Below are positions 9,302-17,944 of a stretch of DNA of 64,000 nt, in pieces; position 1 is the first letter of the stretch; each line of letters starts with the position of its first letter. The DNA lies in assembly GCF_000330505.1 (NCBI RefSeq), contig NW_004440189.1:296609-360608 (forward strand), written 5' to 3'. This stretch comes from Entamoeba invadens IP1 (taxonomy: Eukaryota; Evosea; Mastigamoebida; Endamoebidae). The notes beneath the pieces are model-generated. The model was not told the origin of the DNA. It did not search any database and was given only the letters and a program-made list of their open reading frames with translations. Made by a program: the position numbers and the translations under genes.

Positions 9302-10090
9302 TTAGAACTTTCCTGCAAGAATTTGGGCAAAGGTGTCTCCTCTCAACCCGTTTCTAAGTGCTTCAAGCGCAATTGCATCAGTGGGAGCAATATTCCCAAG
9401 ATTGACGTTAATGCCAAAAGTGTCAATGAGCCAAGCTTGTTGACTTTTCATTGGGGCCTCCCACATCACCTTCTTGGGATCAACAGCCTTACACAAATAG
9501 TCGACCATATCCTTGTTAACACTCCCGTCCTTGTTATAAATTCCAGTGGTCCCACTCTCACGTGCTTCGATAATCACAACCTTTGATCCGGCAGCAAGTT
9601 CGGCCTTCATTGAATCAGTCCACTCCTCTTTGGTGTATTCTCGGTCTTTACACTTGTTGCCCACTTCCGATAAAACATAGTAGCCATGTTGGGTGCATTC
9701 CTTGATTATTTCAATCTTCTTCTCGGCGCCCATCTCGTATGAGCCATCACTCACTTCAACCATCTTGATTCCAAACTCTTTCATAATTTTGTGAAACTCT
9801 GGCATCTTGTTTCTTGCAATGAACGCTTCTAAAAATGTTCCTCCTACATACATTTCAACGCCATACTTTTTGTAAATAGCAAGTTTCTCTCTGAGTCCAC
9901 CAGTAAAAACAGAGGTACCGAATCCAAGCTTAAGAAAGTCGATATATGGTGCGGCGGTGATGCACAAGTCCTCGGTCTCATGCGGACCAAGACCTTTGTC
10001 CATGACCATTGTAAAACCGTGGTCTCTTGGCTTGTGTGTTCTTGGTGGGAGAAAGTCGATCATTTTCATCATTTCGGTGGCGTCGGTCAT
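9302..10090 (-). CDS. ComA family phosphosulfolactate synthase-like protein
   Basis: The 262-residue protein reads PRDHGFTMVMDKGLGPHETEDLCITAAPYIDFLKLGFGTS near its start. It then shows YVGGTFLEAFIARNK, VEVSDGSYEM, LSEVGNK and VVIIEARESGTTGIY. These are the conserved TIM-barrel blocks of the ComA family. Methanogen ComA adds sulfite to phosphoenolpyruvate to give (2R)-phospho-3-sulfolactate, the first step of coenzyme M synthesis; relatives occur in Bacillus (YitD) and plants (HSA32). The length matches the family (about 250-285), and the key acidic and lysine positions of the barrel appear intact. No other coenzyme M gene is nearby, so the real substrate is unknown. Acquisition from bacteria is a reasonable inference. 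Confidence 0.88.
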   Translation of the reverse strand: MTDATEMMKMIDFLPPRTHKPRDHGFTMVMDKGLGPHETEDLCITAAPYIDFLKLGFGTSVFTGGLREKLAIYKKYGVEMYVGGTFLEAFIARNKMPEFHKIMKEFGIKMVEVSDGSYEMGAEKKIEIIKECTQHGYYVLSEVGNKCKDREYTKEEWTDSMKAELAAGSKVVIIEARESGTTGIYNKDGSVNKDMVDYLCKAVDPKKVMWEAPMKSQQAWLIDTFGINVNLGNIAPTDAIALEALRNGLRGDTFAQILAGKF

Positions 10091-10580
10091 TTGTTGTTTT
10101 CTGTTCTTTTTGCAGTACTTTCTTCGCTCAAATATCGTGTCGTTCGGCTTTCCTCAATCTATTTTCTGACTTTGCTAATTTATATTTATCAACTTTTTTA
10201 CTTCTCATTTGTTAATGAAAATGTACAATATGTGTATTGTATTTGTAACTATAAGTATAATATAATTGATCATTTTCAATCTTTTTTTTGACCAATTCGA
10301 GATTAAAATATTCTTATAGAACAAAAAAGCATTACGAAAAAATTGAAAAATAATGAAAAAACGGAGATTTGTTTTTTTCAAATAACAAGATTGCTACTTA
10401 GTTTCCCTTTCTAGTTTCAACGGAAAACAAAGTTATTAAAACTATTTTGGAATTTTTCATAAATTAAACGGTTTTTATTAACTTAATTTTTAATAGTTGA
10501 AAATGAATCAATCACTATTCCCACTTAATATTGTGGAACGACTCAAACGAAAACAAAATGAAAAATAAGAAATGATCGAA
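10091..10580. other. Intergenic, AT-rich, nothing recognised
   Basis: About 490 bases lie between two minus-strand genes. It should contain the promoter of the ComA-like gene and the 3' end of AP-3 sigma. No repeat, RNA gene or small reading frame could be supported. Confidence 0.5.
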
Positions 10581-11264
10581 TTAAACGTTCACAGCAGTCT
10601 GTTTGATGGCCGGGGCGTCTGTTTTCTCGAGTGTGGCTTGTTCCGTTAGGACTTTGACGATATTGTCCGTGTCTATATTAAGTATCAAACCCGCTTGAAT
10701 GAATTCATTGAGGACATAATGTACTCTATCAGCGTGGAATACAAGGTCCAACTCGCAGACGTTTTCAAAACACTTATCAAGAACTTCTACAATTTTCTGT
10801 GTGTCAAATTTTAGTTGTTTTTATAATTTAATTCTAATTTAAAAGTAGAATTCACTATCTAGTTTCATTAGTTTAAAATTATAATAAACTATAGTTTATT
10901 GTATTTACAAAAGAAATTTAACTTTTAATTAAAAAAATACTACAAAATAATATAGTAAATTTATTATAAATTAATTATAAACACAAACTTGAATGAGAGA
11001 GTGGATGAAGAGCTCGTTTTCATTATCGTCGAAGACACAGACGAAGCTGAGTGTTGCGTACGTCCTACACACAGCAGTAATTCCCTTTTCTCCCCAAATA
11101 GATTGAGGGACAGAAATGATGTTACACGATTTTCCAGTTCTTTTGCACATAAGGGCATACATGTCTCTCACGACTTTCTGTTGTTCTTCTTCCTTTGCGT
11201 GGTTATAGAACCGCACCAAACGGATTTTTCCCATGTTGTTGATAATGAAAAAAGCCTTGATCAT
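10581..11264 (-). CDS. AP-3 complex sigma subunit (two exons)
   Basis: Exon 1 (10989-11264) gives MIKAFFIINNMGKIRLVRFYNHAKEEEQQKVVRDMYALM, typical of sigma-3. It ends FIHSLIQ at a GTTTGT donor. Exon 2 (10581-10796) resumes KIVEVLDKCFENVCELDLVFHADRVHYVLNEFIQAG after a GACACACAG acceptor. The joined IQ-KIVEVLDKCFENVCELDL aligns without a gap to the sigma-3 block IQVFVETLDKCFENVCELDL. The 163-residue product is the small longin chain of the AP-3 adaptor, which sorts cargo from endosomes or Golgi to lysosome-type organelles. The intron is 192 bases, the longest rebuilt here. The C-terminal tail is Thr/Ala-rich and not conserved. Confidence 0.92.
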
Positions 11265-11451
11265 TGCCTTTTCTGTTTTACTAGTTCTGTTATTCTTTAA
11301 TTTTCTTAGTAAAATTCTTTGGACTTTTTGTTACTATTTGTATACTATAATTTAGTATATTTTTTGGATGTATGGAGAATAATAAAATCTATTATAAACA
11401 TACCATTTCAGAATCATTCGAAATAACCTATTAACTATTAATAAAAAGTTA

Positions 11452-13122
11452 TTAAAATCCTTGCATTTCAGCGAGGAACAATGTCTGCCTTCTTTTCATT
11501 TCCTTTGCGGAATCTTTGAGCATCAAAACAGTCCCATCATTAATGGTAACTATGAAACTCCCTTCGTCTATATCTAACATATGTACGGCCGTTATTTTTC
11601 CATTGAGATTAATACTTTCAATAAAAACTAATTCATCTCTTCCACGTGGCTTTTTGTTTTTCATGTGAATATAAATAGTCCCACTTTCTGCCGTGACTAC
11701 CAAAACGATATTTCCGATGGTAAGAATATGTGTCACGTCAACGGAATATTTTCCATACGGTTGTTGAAATACGTCTTCATTTCGTTTTGGAGAGATGTCA
11801 CTAAACACCCCGTTTTTCTCTTCAAGGGCGACTATCCATTGCCCAAATGTTAAATAATGAGTTATGCCATTACTTTCTAAAACCGAAACCATTGCCGATA
11901 TATTATATAATTTCTTTTGATCAGTGTTATGTGAAATTAAATGAATCAATTGAGAGAATGTTAAAGATTTTAAATCCCAAATAACTACTCGACCTTCACA
12001 CGATGCCGTTAAAATGCGGTTTTGGCTGGTTTGAGCAATGATGTCCACGTCATCCTCGTGGATTGATTTTCCGTTGACTTCGAGTTTTTGGAGAAAGTGA
12101 GAATTCGTTGGATTTTGTGTGTCCATCAAAAAGACGTGGATTTCGTTTTGTCGTGAAATGAACAAATAGTTTTGGTTGTTATAAGTAATGACTTCGGACG
12201 TTTTGTAATAATCATCGCTTTCTCTTAAAATGATACAAAGGGGCATTTCGTTCTGGATAGTCCATAAAGCTATTTTTTTATCATTTGCAATAGTAACGAG
12301 GATATTATCGATGATGTGGATTTTTTTGATCATTCCATCATGTACAGTATTTGAACCTTCTTTGACAATCCATTCGTCTTGTTGATTTTCTATAAATTCC
12401 GTGAACGAGATTTTATGGAGATCTTTACGAAACGCGACGCATAAAACGCCATCTAAAAAGACTACATCTCCTATAGCTCCACTTGATATCATTTTACTCT
12501 CACAATCAAAATTATATTTTTCAAACACTTCTTTAATATAATTCTCAGCTGTTGTCAATAAAATATACTCAGTTGATGGCGTCAATTGTTTGAATTGTAT
12601 TTGAAGATCTTGATGCATCTTTTTGAGTTCATCCATTTCATTTGTCAGACTTGCCAATTCTGCGTCGATCTCTTCCTTTTTCTTTGCCTCTGCGGTGTAG
12701 TCGTCGATGATATTGTTCTCTTTCAGTATCGGCGTCGTGTCTATTACTTGTCCAGTTTTTTGCAATGAAATGATCCCGCGCGACAGTCTTGCTTTATTCA
12801 CTCGTTTGATCTTCTCCTCCGTCTCTTCAATAACTTCCTTCAGAAACATCGCAAACTTCTTTGCGCGGAGTTGTCCAGTCGCACATGATTTGATTGTCAC
12901 CGACTTGAGTATAACTCCACTGAAGTAATTAAAGACTGAAAGTCTTCCAGAGTGGTCTCCTATTGCAAAATACTTGTCGTTGTTATATTCAAAGAAACAG
13001 AAGGAGTCGACATTACTCGAGTCGCTCAGTGATGAGCCTGATTTTTGAGGGTCTGAGTTCCCTCGCGTGATATAACTATATTCATATGAAAATTGGCACA
13101 AAGGCTGTGAAGACGACCACAT
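11452..13122 (-). CDS. WD40/beta-propeller-like protein with central coiled coil
   Basis: The 556-residue protein has beta-propeller-like blades. Examples are YFAIGDHSGRLSVFNYFSG near residue 55, RILTASCEGRVVIWDLKSL near residue 370, and several weaker blades ending in W or I-x-x (ILVTIANDKKIALWTI). A charged coiled coil occupies about 95-185. Such proteins are usually scaffolds, and the specific family is not recognised. The first in-frame ATG is at 13122; only a TTG lies three codons upstream. No membrane segment is present. It is divergent from histone H4. Confidence 0.6.
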   Translation of the reverse strand: MWSSSQPLCQFSYEYSYITRGNSDPQKSGSSLSDSSNVDSFCFFEYNNDKYFAIGDHSGRLSVFNYFSGVILKSVTIKSCATGQLRAKKFAMFLKEVIEETEEKIKRVNKARLSRGIISLQKTGQVIDTTPILKENNIIDDYTAEAKKKEEIDAELASLTNEMDELKKMHQDLQIQFKQLTPSTEYILLTTAENYIKEVFEKYNFDCESKMISSGAIGDVVFLDGVLCVAFRKDLHKISFTEFIENQQDEWIVKEGSNTVHDGMIKKIHIIDNILVTIANDKKIALWTIQNEMPLCIILRESDDYYKTSEVITYNNQNYLFISRQNEIHVFLMDTQNPTNSHFLQKLEVNGKSIHEDDVDIIAQTSQNRILTASCEGRVVIWDLKSLTFSQLIHLISHNTDQKKLYNISAMVSVLESNGITHYLTFGQWIVALEEKNGVFSDISPKRNEDVFQQPYGKYSVDVTHILTIGNIVLVVTAESGTIYIHMKNKKPRGRDELVFIESINLNGKITAVHMLDIDEGSFIVTINDGTVLMLKDSAKEMKRRQTLFLAEMQGF

Positions 13123-13311
13123 GACGTTCAAAAAAACTCGATTTACAAAAAAAATTCAAAAATACAAAATAAATCAAAAAATACAAAAATGATATTCAAA
13201 TGTTATTAAAAACTGTCACAAAGGAATTAAAGATTGAGAGATGGAGAAATGGGAGGAACGGTGTTTTTTCTCTTTTCGAGAAAAAGAGAAAATGTGCAAC
13301 CCTAAATTGAG

Positions 13312-13316
13312 GAACT
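13312..13316 (+). promoter_or_regulatory. GAACT element before histone H4
   Basis: The sequence GAGGAACTATAAAAAG combines a GAACT element with an overlapping TATA-like stretch about 45 bases before the H4 start codon. The arrangement matches the known Entamoeba GAAC plus TATA-type core promoter. Confidence 0.45.
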
Positions 13317-13360
13317 ATAAAAAGACGGAAAAAACTAAAAAATCAAATCGTGATTTCATC

Positions 13361-13720
13361 ATGGCAACAGAAACCGGAAGTGGAAGAGGAAAAGGAGGCA
13401 AAGGAGTAGTACTTGGAAAGGGTTCCAAAGGTGCAAAAGCGTCCAAAGGAGGAAAGAGAATCAGATCGAAGCCTGGACAACAAGACGCGTTGAAAGGAAT
13501 CACCAAACCCGCCATTAGAAGACTTGCGCGTAGAGGTGGTGTCAAGAGAATTAATGGCCTTGTCTACGAAGAAACTCGAAACGTGTTGAAGCAATTTTTA
13601 GAGCAAGTCATTAGGGACTCGGTCACTTACACTGAACATGGAAAGAGAAGAACTGTGACTGCAATGGATGTTGTGTACGCACTTAAGAGACAGGGCAGAA
13701 CTCTTTATGGATATGCTTAA
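13361..13720 (+). CDS. Histone H4 with extended, divergent tail
   Basis: The 119-residue protein carries a nearly canonical H4 fold: [70 protein letters not shown]. It packages DNA in the nucleosome with H3. The N-terminal tail differs: after SGRGKGGKG there is a Gly/Ser/Lys-rich stretch ([17 protein letters not shown]), and the usual KRHRKVLRDN region is replaced by [11 protein letters not shown]. The total is 119 residues against the usual 102-103. The open frame continues 40 codons upstream through the promoter, but [13 protein letters not shown] at 13361 is the sensible start. Acetylatable lysines of the GKGGKG type are kept. Confidence 0.97.
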   Translation: MATETGSGRGKGGKGVVLGKGSKGAKASKGGKRIRSKPGQQDALKGITKPAIRRLARRGGVKRINGLVYEETRNVLKQFLEQVIRDSVTYTEHGKRRTVTAMDVVYALKRQGRTLYGYA

Positions 13721-13879
13721 TTTTCTTTGTTTTCTCTTTATTGGTTTTCATTCCATTTTGATTGACATTTGCAAAACGAAAAATGGTGTCTTAATCATCT
13801 TTTAAAGTCAAGTTGTCACAATCACAACGAGATTGACTAATTGTGCGGAATGTGGGAAAATAAGGGTGAGGAAAATGAA

Positions 13880-14373
13880 TTAAAGTGCACGTCTTCGTAA
13901 AACGGCTCTCATCACACATCCGTCACCAGCAACAGACTGGACGACGGAGAACCACTTGAACAAAATTTGTGGAGACGCGGGGATGTAGGTCGCGTCTTTG
14001 TTTTCTGAAGCACCAAGTCCTTTGTAGACATACATCAACAGCCAATCCTGCTGGTCCGAGCTGAGTTTTTCGACAACTTCTGGCTTAACATCTTTGACAT
14101 TGCAAAGGACTGAAAGGACTGCGGCGGCATTGTCCTCCTGTTTGTTAGTAAATGAAACAATAAGCAGAAAACATAGTAAGGACGAGAGCGTAAAGCCAAT
14201 TATTAAGAGAAACAAACGCACACTTTGGTATCTTTGCATCCCAATGGGATAATGTCGAATATTTGGTTGAGGCACTCGTCCAACTGGATTTTGCCCTTGA
14301 TAAATTGGTCAGCGATATCAACGTGCTGTTGGACTTGAGCGGAATAGTCGATTACCTTATCTTCGTCTCCCAT
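13880..14373 (-). CDS. ARPC5: Arp2/3 complex subunit 5 (ARPC5, p16)
   Basis: Exon 1 (14218-14373) encodes MGDEDKVIDYSAQVQQHVDIADQF through KDTKVC. Exon 2 (13880-14137) continues EDNAAAVLSVLCNVKDVKPEVVEKLSSDQQDWLLMYVYKGL and LFKWFSVVQSVAGDGCVMRAVLRR. The splice (donor GTTTGT, acceptor ACTAACAAACAG, 80-base intron) gives 137 residues. The spacing across the junction equals that of ARPC5, where the corresponding block reads KSQAVKDRAGSIVLKVL. ARPC5 anchors ARPC1 in the actin-branching Arp2/3 complex at the cell cortex. ARPC3 lies elsewhere in this window. The protein is slightly shorter than the usual 151 residues because its N-terminal tail is reduced. Confidence 0.9.
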
Positions 14374-14655
14374 CTGTTTATAAATATTCAGTTCCTTGTC
14401 GTTTTTAACGTTTCATCTTGAAAACTTGGACTTTAGTTTTTTTGTTTGGCTATTTTTATAACATTTTAAAAATTTCTTTTTTTGAAAATGTTATTAAAAC
14501 TATATTATTGAAAATGGTAATTTTAAACTTACCATTAGAATTTGTCTTTTAATTTGAATTGTTTATTTTGAGATTTATATTTATATGATTTGAATATAGT
14601 TTTGGTATAATATACCAATGGTTTTAATAAAAAAAACAAAAAAACTAAAAGGTCA

Positions 14656-15363
14656 ATGGAGTGTGAAACGTTGGAGAAAGTGTTGGCCTCTGTCAAAGAA
14701 CAAAAGCAGCAATTGGTCGAGTCGCTTGTTTCAGAGCATTTAGCCATTGAAGAAATCAAAGAAAACTGCAAACAAATCGCAAACCTCCAAAGTCAAATTA
14801 AACAATTAGAGAAAAAATTGTACGAAAGGTCAGAGTTCCATTTTGACCCATCGCAAATGCAAAAACGGTTTGATGCTTTGCGGAGAGTAGAACAATCGAA
14901 AAATCGACTCAACCGGGCTTACCAGCGAAATTTGGCACTCAAAGCCGAGAAGAGTCGCCTCGAGAAAATAGATGAAGAGAAGAAACCGGACATCAAAAGA
15001 TACCAAGAGATGGAAGAATACCGCAAAGCCGATTTTGAGAAAGCGTTTTATGAAGTTAAAGACGCAATCGATGAGATGCAGAACAACGAGTTGATGTTGA
15101 GAATAGAAAGTCTTAAGAAGGAGAAAGTCAAACGTCTTATTTTGGAGAATAACCAGACGGTCAAAATTCTCGCTGAAAAGCTCGAGGAGTTGACAGGTCA
15201 ACAAGTGCCACAGGTTGTTATCAATAATGAAGAAGACGAACAAATGGAAGTGGAACACCAAGAACCAATCGAAAACCCAGTCAAGAGTACTAAAATTATT
15301 TATAAAAATCTCCCACTGAAGTATGTCATTCATGGAACTGAAAGTACGCCAGAAGCGCAATGA
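14656..15363 (+). CDS. Coiled-coil protein, unknown
   Basis: The 235-residue protein is a nearly continuous coiled coil from residue 1 to about 180 (LEKVLASVKEQKQQLVESLV; LQSQIKQLEKKLYERSEF; FDALRRVEQSKNRLNRAYQRN). An acidic linker follows (NNEEDEQMEVEHQEP), then a short C-terminal block, KSTKIIYKNLPLKYVIHG. There is no signal peptide, membrane segment or metal motif. Composition and size resemble kinetochore or tethering subunits, but no family is recognised. The start is the first ATG after a very AT-rich leader. Confidence 0.6.
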   Translation: MECETLEKVLASVKEQKQQLVESLVSEHLAIEEIKENCKQIANLQSQIKQLEKKLYERSEFHFDPSQMQKRFDALRRVEQSKNRLNRAYQRNLALKAEKSRLEKIDEEKKPDIKRYQEMEEYRKADFEKAFYEVKDAIDEMQNNELMLRIESLKKEKVKRLILENNQTVKILAEKLEELTGQQVPQVVINNEEDEQMEVEHQEPIENPVKSTKIIYKNLPLKYVIHGTESTPEAQ

Positions 15364-15883
15364 TATTTGATTGTTTTCTTATGTGTTTTCTCCACTTAAA
15401 TACCTTTCTGTTCTTGAATCTTCTCATTTTATCAAAATCACATCGCATCAAAAATAGTGTTGGAATAAATTAAATATAAGACAATAAATATTGTATTATA
15501 TTTTATTATTCAATTTAATATTTTTGCTAATACACTTTTTAAGTAGAACAAAACAATAATTCTATTTATGAATAATAGATTTTTTTATATTTAAATTATG
15601 AAAACAAAATGCAAATTAATAATTACTATAATTGAGTAAAAAAGCACAAAATATCACTTTTCCCAAAAACTCGAACCAAAAGAAGTCAACAATAACCCAC
15701 AAAATTGTTATACAAAATAATTGACCCGATTTATAGTAGAAAAAACATTATTTTTATAGTACAATTTCGGGTATACACAGTCACTAAGACAACATTACCT
15801 CTGAATGGTTCAAATTTTTGTTTACTTGTGGAATGAGATACTATTATTGTTCGGACTACTGTTATCTTATTATATCATCGATT
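15364..15883. other. AT-rich intergenic stretch, nothing recognised
   Basis: About 500 bases lie between two + strand genes. The frame of the next gene is open upstream to 15818 (ATG at 15833), so part of this may be coding if the earlier start is used. No repeat or RNA gene is apparent. Confidence 0.5.
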
Positions 15884-17803
15884 ATGGAAGACCATAGTAC
15901 ACACACAATATACATCAATCCTGACGAATTTGAAGCGAATGGGAATGAATTATTAATAAGCGACCACCCTTACATTCATTCTCCAATAGATGCTTTGGAA
16001 TATTGGACGTTAGACAATCCCACTCTTCCATTTCTTGGCGAAAGAGAATATTTACAAGATGGAAGGCGTGGCCATTATTATTTTAGAACATATGGAGAGG
16101 TCTTGGAATACTCACAAACACTTGCAAAAGGACTTCTTAAACATGGAATCAAAAAAGGAGACAATCTCGGTTTCTTCTCTTCGAAACGACTTGAGTGGCA
16201 TTATCTCTTCATTGCTTGTAGTTACATTGGGGCAAGGATATGTACATTATATGACTCTCTTGGGGATGAGTCTTTGCAATACATATGTACTCATGCTGAA
16301 CTTAAAGTCATTTTTACTTCAGAAGATAAAGCTTGTGTTCTTCAAAGAGTCAATTGCTTTCAGAACGTCATTATTATGGAAGACTATGACACTCCGGTTC
16401 AAGAGAAGTATCAGAGTCTCTTAACATTTAAAAGTGTATACACTGATGGAGTAAATTCAAATTATTTATTAAAAAAAGTGTCACCAGAAGATGATGCACT
16501 TCTTATGTACACAAGTGGCACTTCTGGAAAGTCTAAGGGTGTATTATTAACACATCAAAATTTGATAGCTTGTGCTACTAGTCTTGTACAACGGATACCA
16601 CTTGAGATCCTTCAACTATATAACAGACAGACACACCCAATGGTTAGTATGTCTTTTCTCCCACTTGGCCATGTCTTTGCTATAGTTTTAGAAATGACTA
16701 TTTATAGATTGGGTGGTGTCATTGGGTTAATGTCGAAAGGGATACCAACACTAGTTGAAGACATCAATATGTTAAGGCCAACCGTGCTCGCCGCAGTGCC
16801 TCGTGTGTTACAAACGATTCATATGAAAGTGATGGAAGGCATAAACAACTTGAGTTGTGTTGAGAAGGTATTGTATCACACGGCTTATAAAACTAAAGAA
16901 CAGTTGCTCCTTAGCACCCCGACATTACTCACGCCGGAGTTCGACAACATCTTTTTCAAAAGAATAAGAGACAAATTTGGGGGAAGACTTCAAATCATAA
17001 TATCAGCAGGAGCTCCTTTACCGGAGGGAATAGCTCGATTTTTTAGAGTAGTAATTGTCGATGCTTTATTCATTGGTTATGGACTCACTGAAACGTGTGG
17101 GATGGGACTTGCATCAAGATTTTGTGATGGTGTCCAATTTACTACAACAGGACGGCCATATCCAACATGTCAAGTGATGTTAAAATGTGTACCTGAGATG
17201 GGGTTTTGTACAAGAAACCATCAATGCTGTGGAGAAATTTACTTGAAGACCACGGCTGGGTTCAAAAGGTATTACAAAGAAAGTGAAAAGGTTAATACAG
17301 AAAGCATTGTGAATGGGTGGATTAAGACAAATGATATTGCAGAATACAAAAATGGCGATTTTGAGATCATCGCGAGAGCAAACAACGTCTTTAAATTGTC
17401 TCAAGGAGAATACGTCTCAACAGAAAAGATCGAGAATATCCTCCAAGAGTCCATTTTTGTTCACGACATCTTTGTGGATGGAAAGTCGGTTTTGAATTAT
17501 TTATATGCAATTGTTGTTCCAAATGAAATTGCGATTCGAAGCGAATACAAATCAGAAACAAGTAAAAACTTAAATCTGGAACAATTGTGTCATGAACCCA
17601 CAGTCATTAAAATGGTGTTAGACAATTTATCCAAAATTGCTACCGAACACAACCTAAAAGGCTTTGAAAAGGTCAAACGACTAATTCTCCATCCCATCCC
17701 CTTCGACACCAAAAGAGACTTGATAACTCCATCTCTCAAGATAAAACGGACAAACATCAGAAAATATTTTGAACAAGAAATTAGTCTTCTTTTAAAAGAG
17801 TAA
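15884..17803 (+). CDS. Long-chain fatty-acid-CoA ligase (acyl-CoA synthetase)
   Basis: The 639-residue protein (from the ATG at 15884) is an AMP-binding enzyme of the long-chain ACSL type. It activates fatty acids with ATP and CoA. Visible motifs are YFRTYGEVLEYSQTLAKGLLKHGIKKGDNLGFFSSKRLEW near the N-terminus, the P-loop LLMYTSGTSGKSKGVLLTHQN near residue 205, GYGLTETCGM near 400, and GWIKTNDIAEYKNGDFEIIARANNVFKLSQGEYVSTEKIE near 480. The last corresponds to the ACSL block GDIG...IDRKKDLVKLQAGEYVS, with Asp changed to Asn-Asp. An in-frame ATG at 15833 would add 17 residues (MRYYYCSDYCYLIISSI). That hydrophobic leader could be a membrane anchor, so the start is uncertain. Confidence 0.93.
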   Translation: MEDHSTHTIYINPDEFEANGNELLISDHPYIHSPIDALEYWTLDNPTLPFLGEREYLQDGRRGHYYFRTYGEVLEYSQTLAKGLLKHGIKKGDNLGFFSSKRLEWHYLFIACSYIGARICTLYDSLGDESLQYICTHAELKVIFTSEDKACVLQRVNCFQNVIIMEDYDTPVQEKYQSLLTFKSVYTDGVNSNYLLKKVSPEDDALLMYTSGTSGKSKGVLLTHQNLIACATSLVQRIPLEILQLYNRQTHPMVSMSFLPLGHVFAIVLEMTIYRLGGVIGLMSKGIPTLVEDINMLRPTVLAAVPRVLQTIHMKVMEGINNLSCVEKVLYHTAYKTKEQLLLSTPTLLTPEFDNIFFKRIRDKFGGRLQIIISAGAPLPEGIARFFRVVIVDALFIGYGLTETCGMGLASRFCDGVQFTTTGRPYPTCQVMLKCVPEMGFCTRNHQCCGEIYLKTTAGFKRYYKESEKVNTESIVNGWIKTNDIAEYKNGDFEIIARANNVFKLSQGEYVSTEKIENILQESIFVHDIFVDGKSVLNYLYAIVVPNEIAIRSEYKSETSKNLNLEQLCHEPTVIKMVLDNLSKIATEHNLKGFEKVKRLILHPIPFDTKRDLITPSLKIKRTNIRKYFEQEISLLLKE

Positions 17804-17944
17804 CCTCTTGCTTCGAATGTTTAATAAACAATAGTATTTTTCTATTCTCTTAATAGTATTTCCATATAGTTTTATTTATAGTAAAAATATAATTCAAATG
17901 GAAAATTCAATAAATAAGATCTATAGTATTCAATAGATTAAGTA

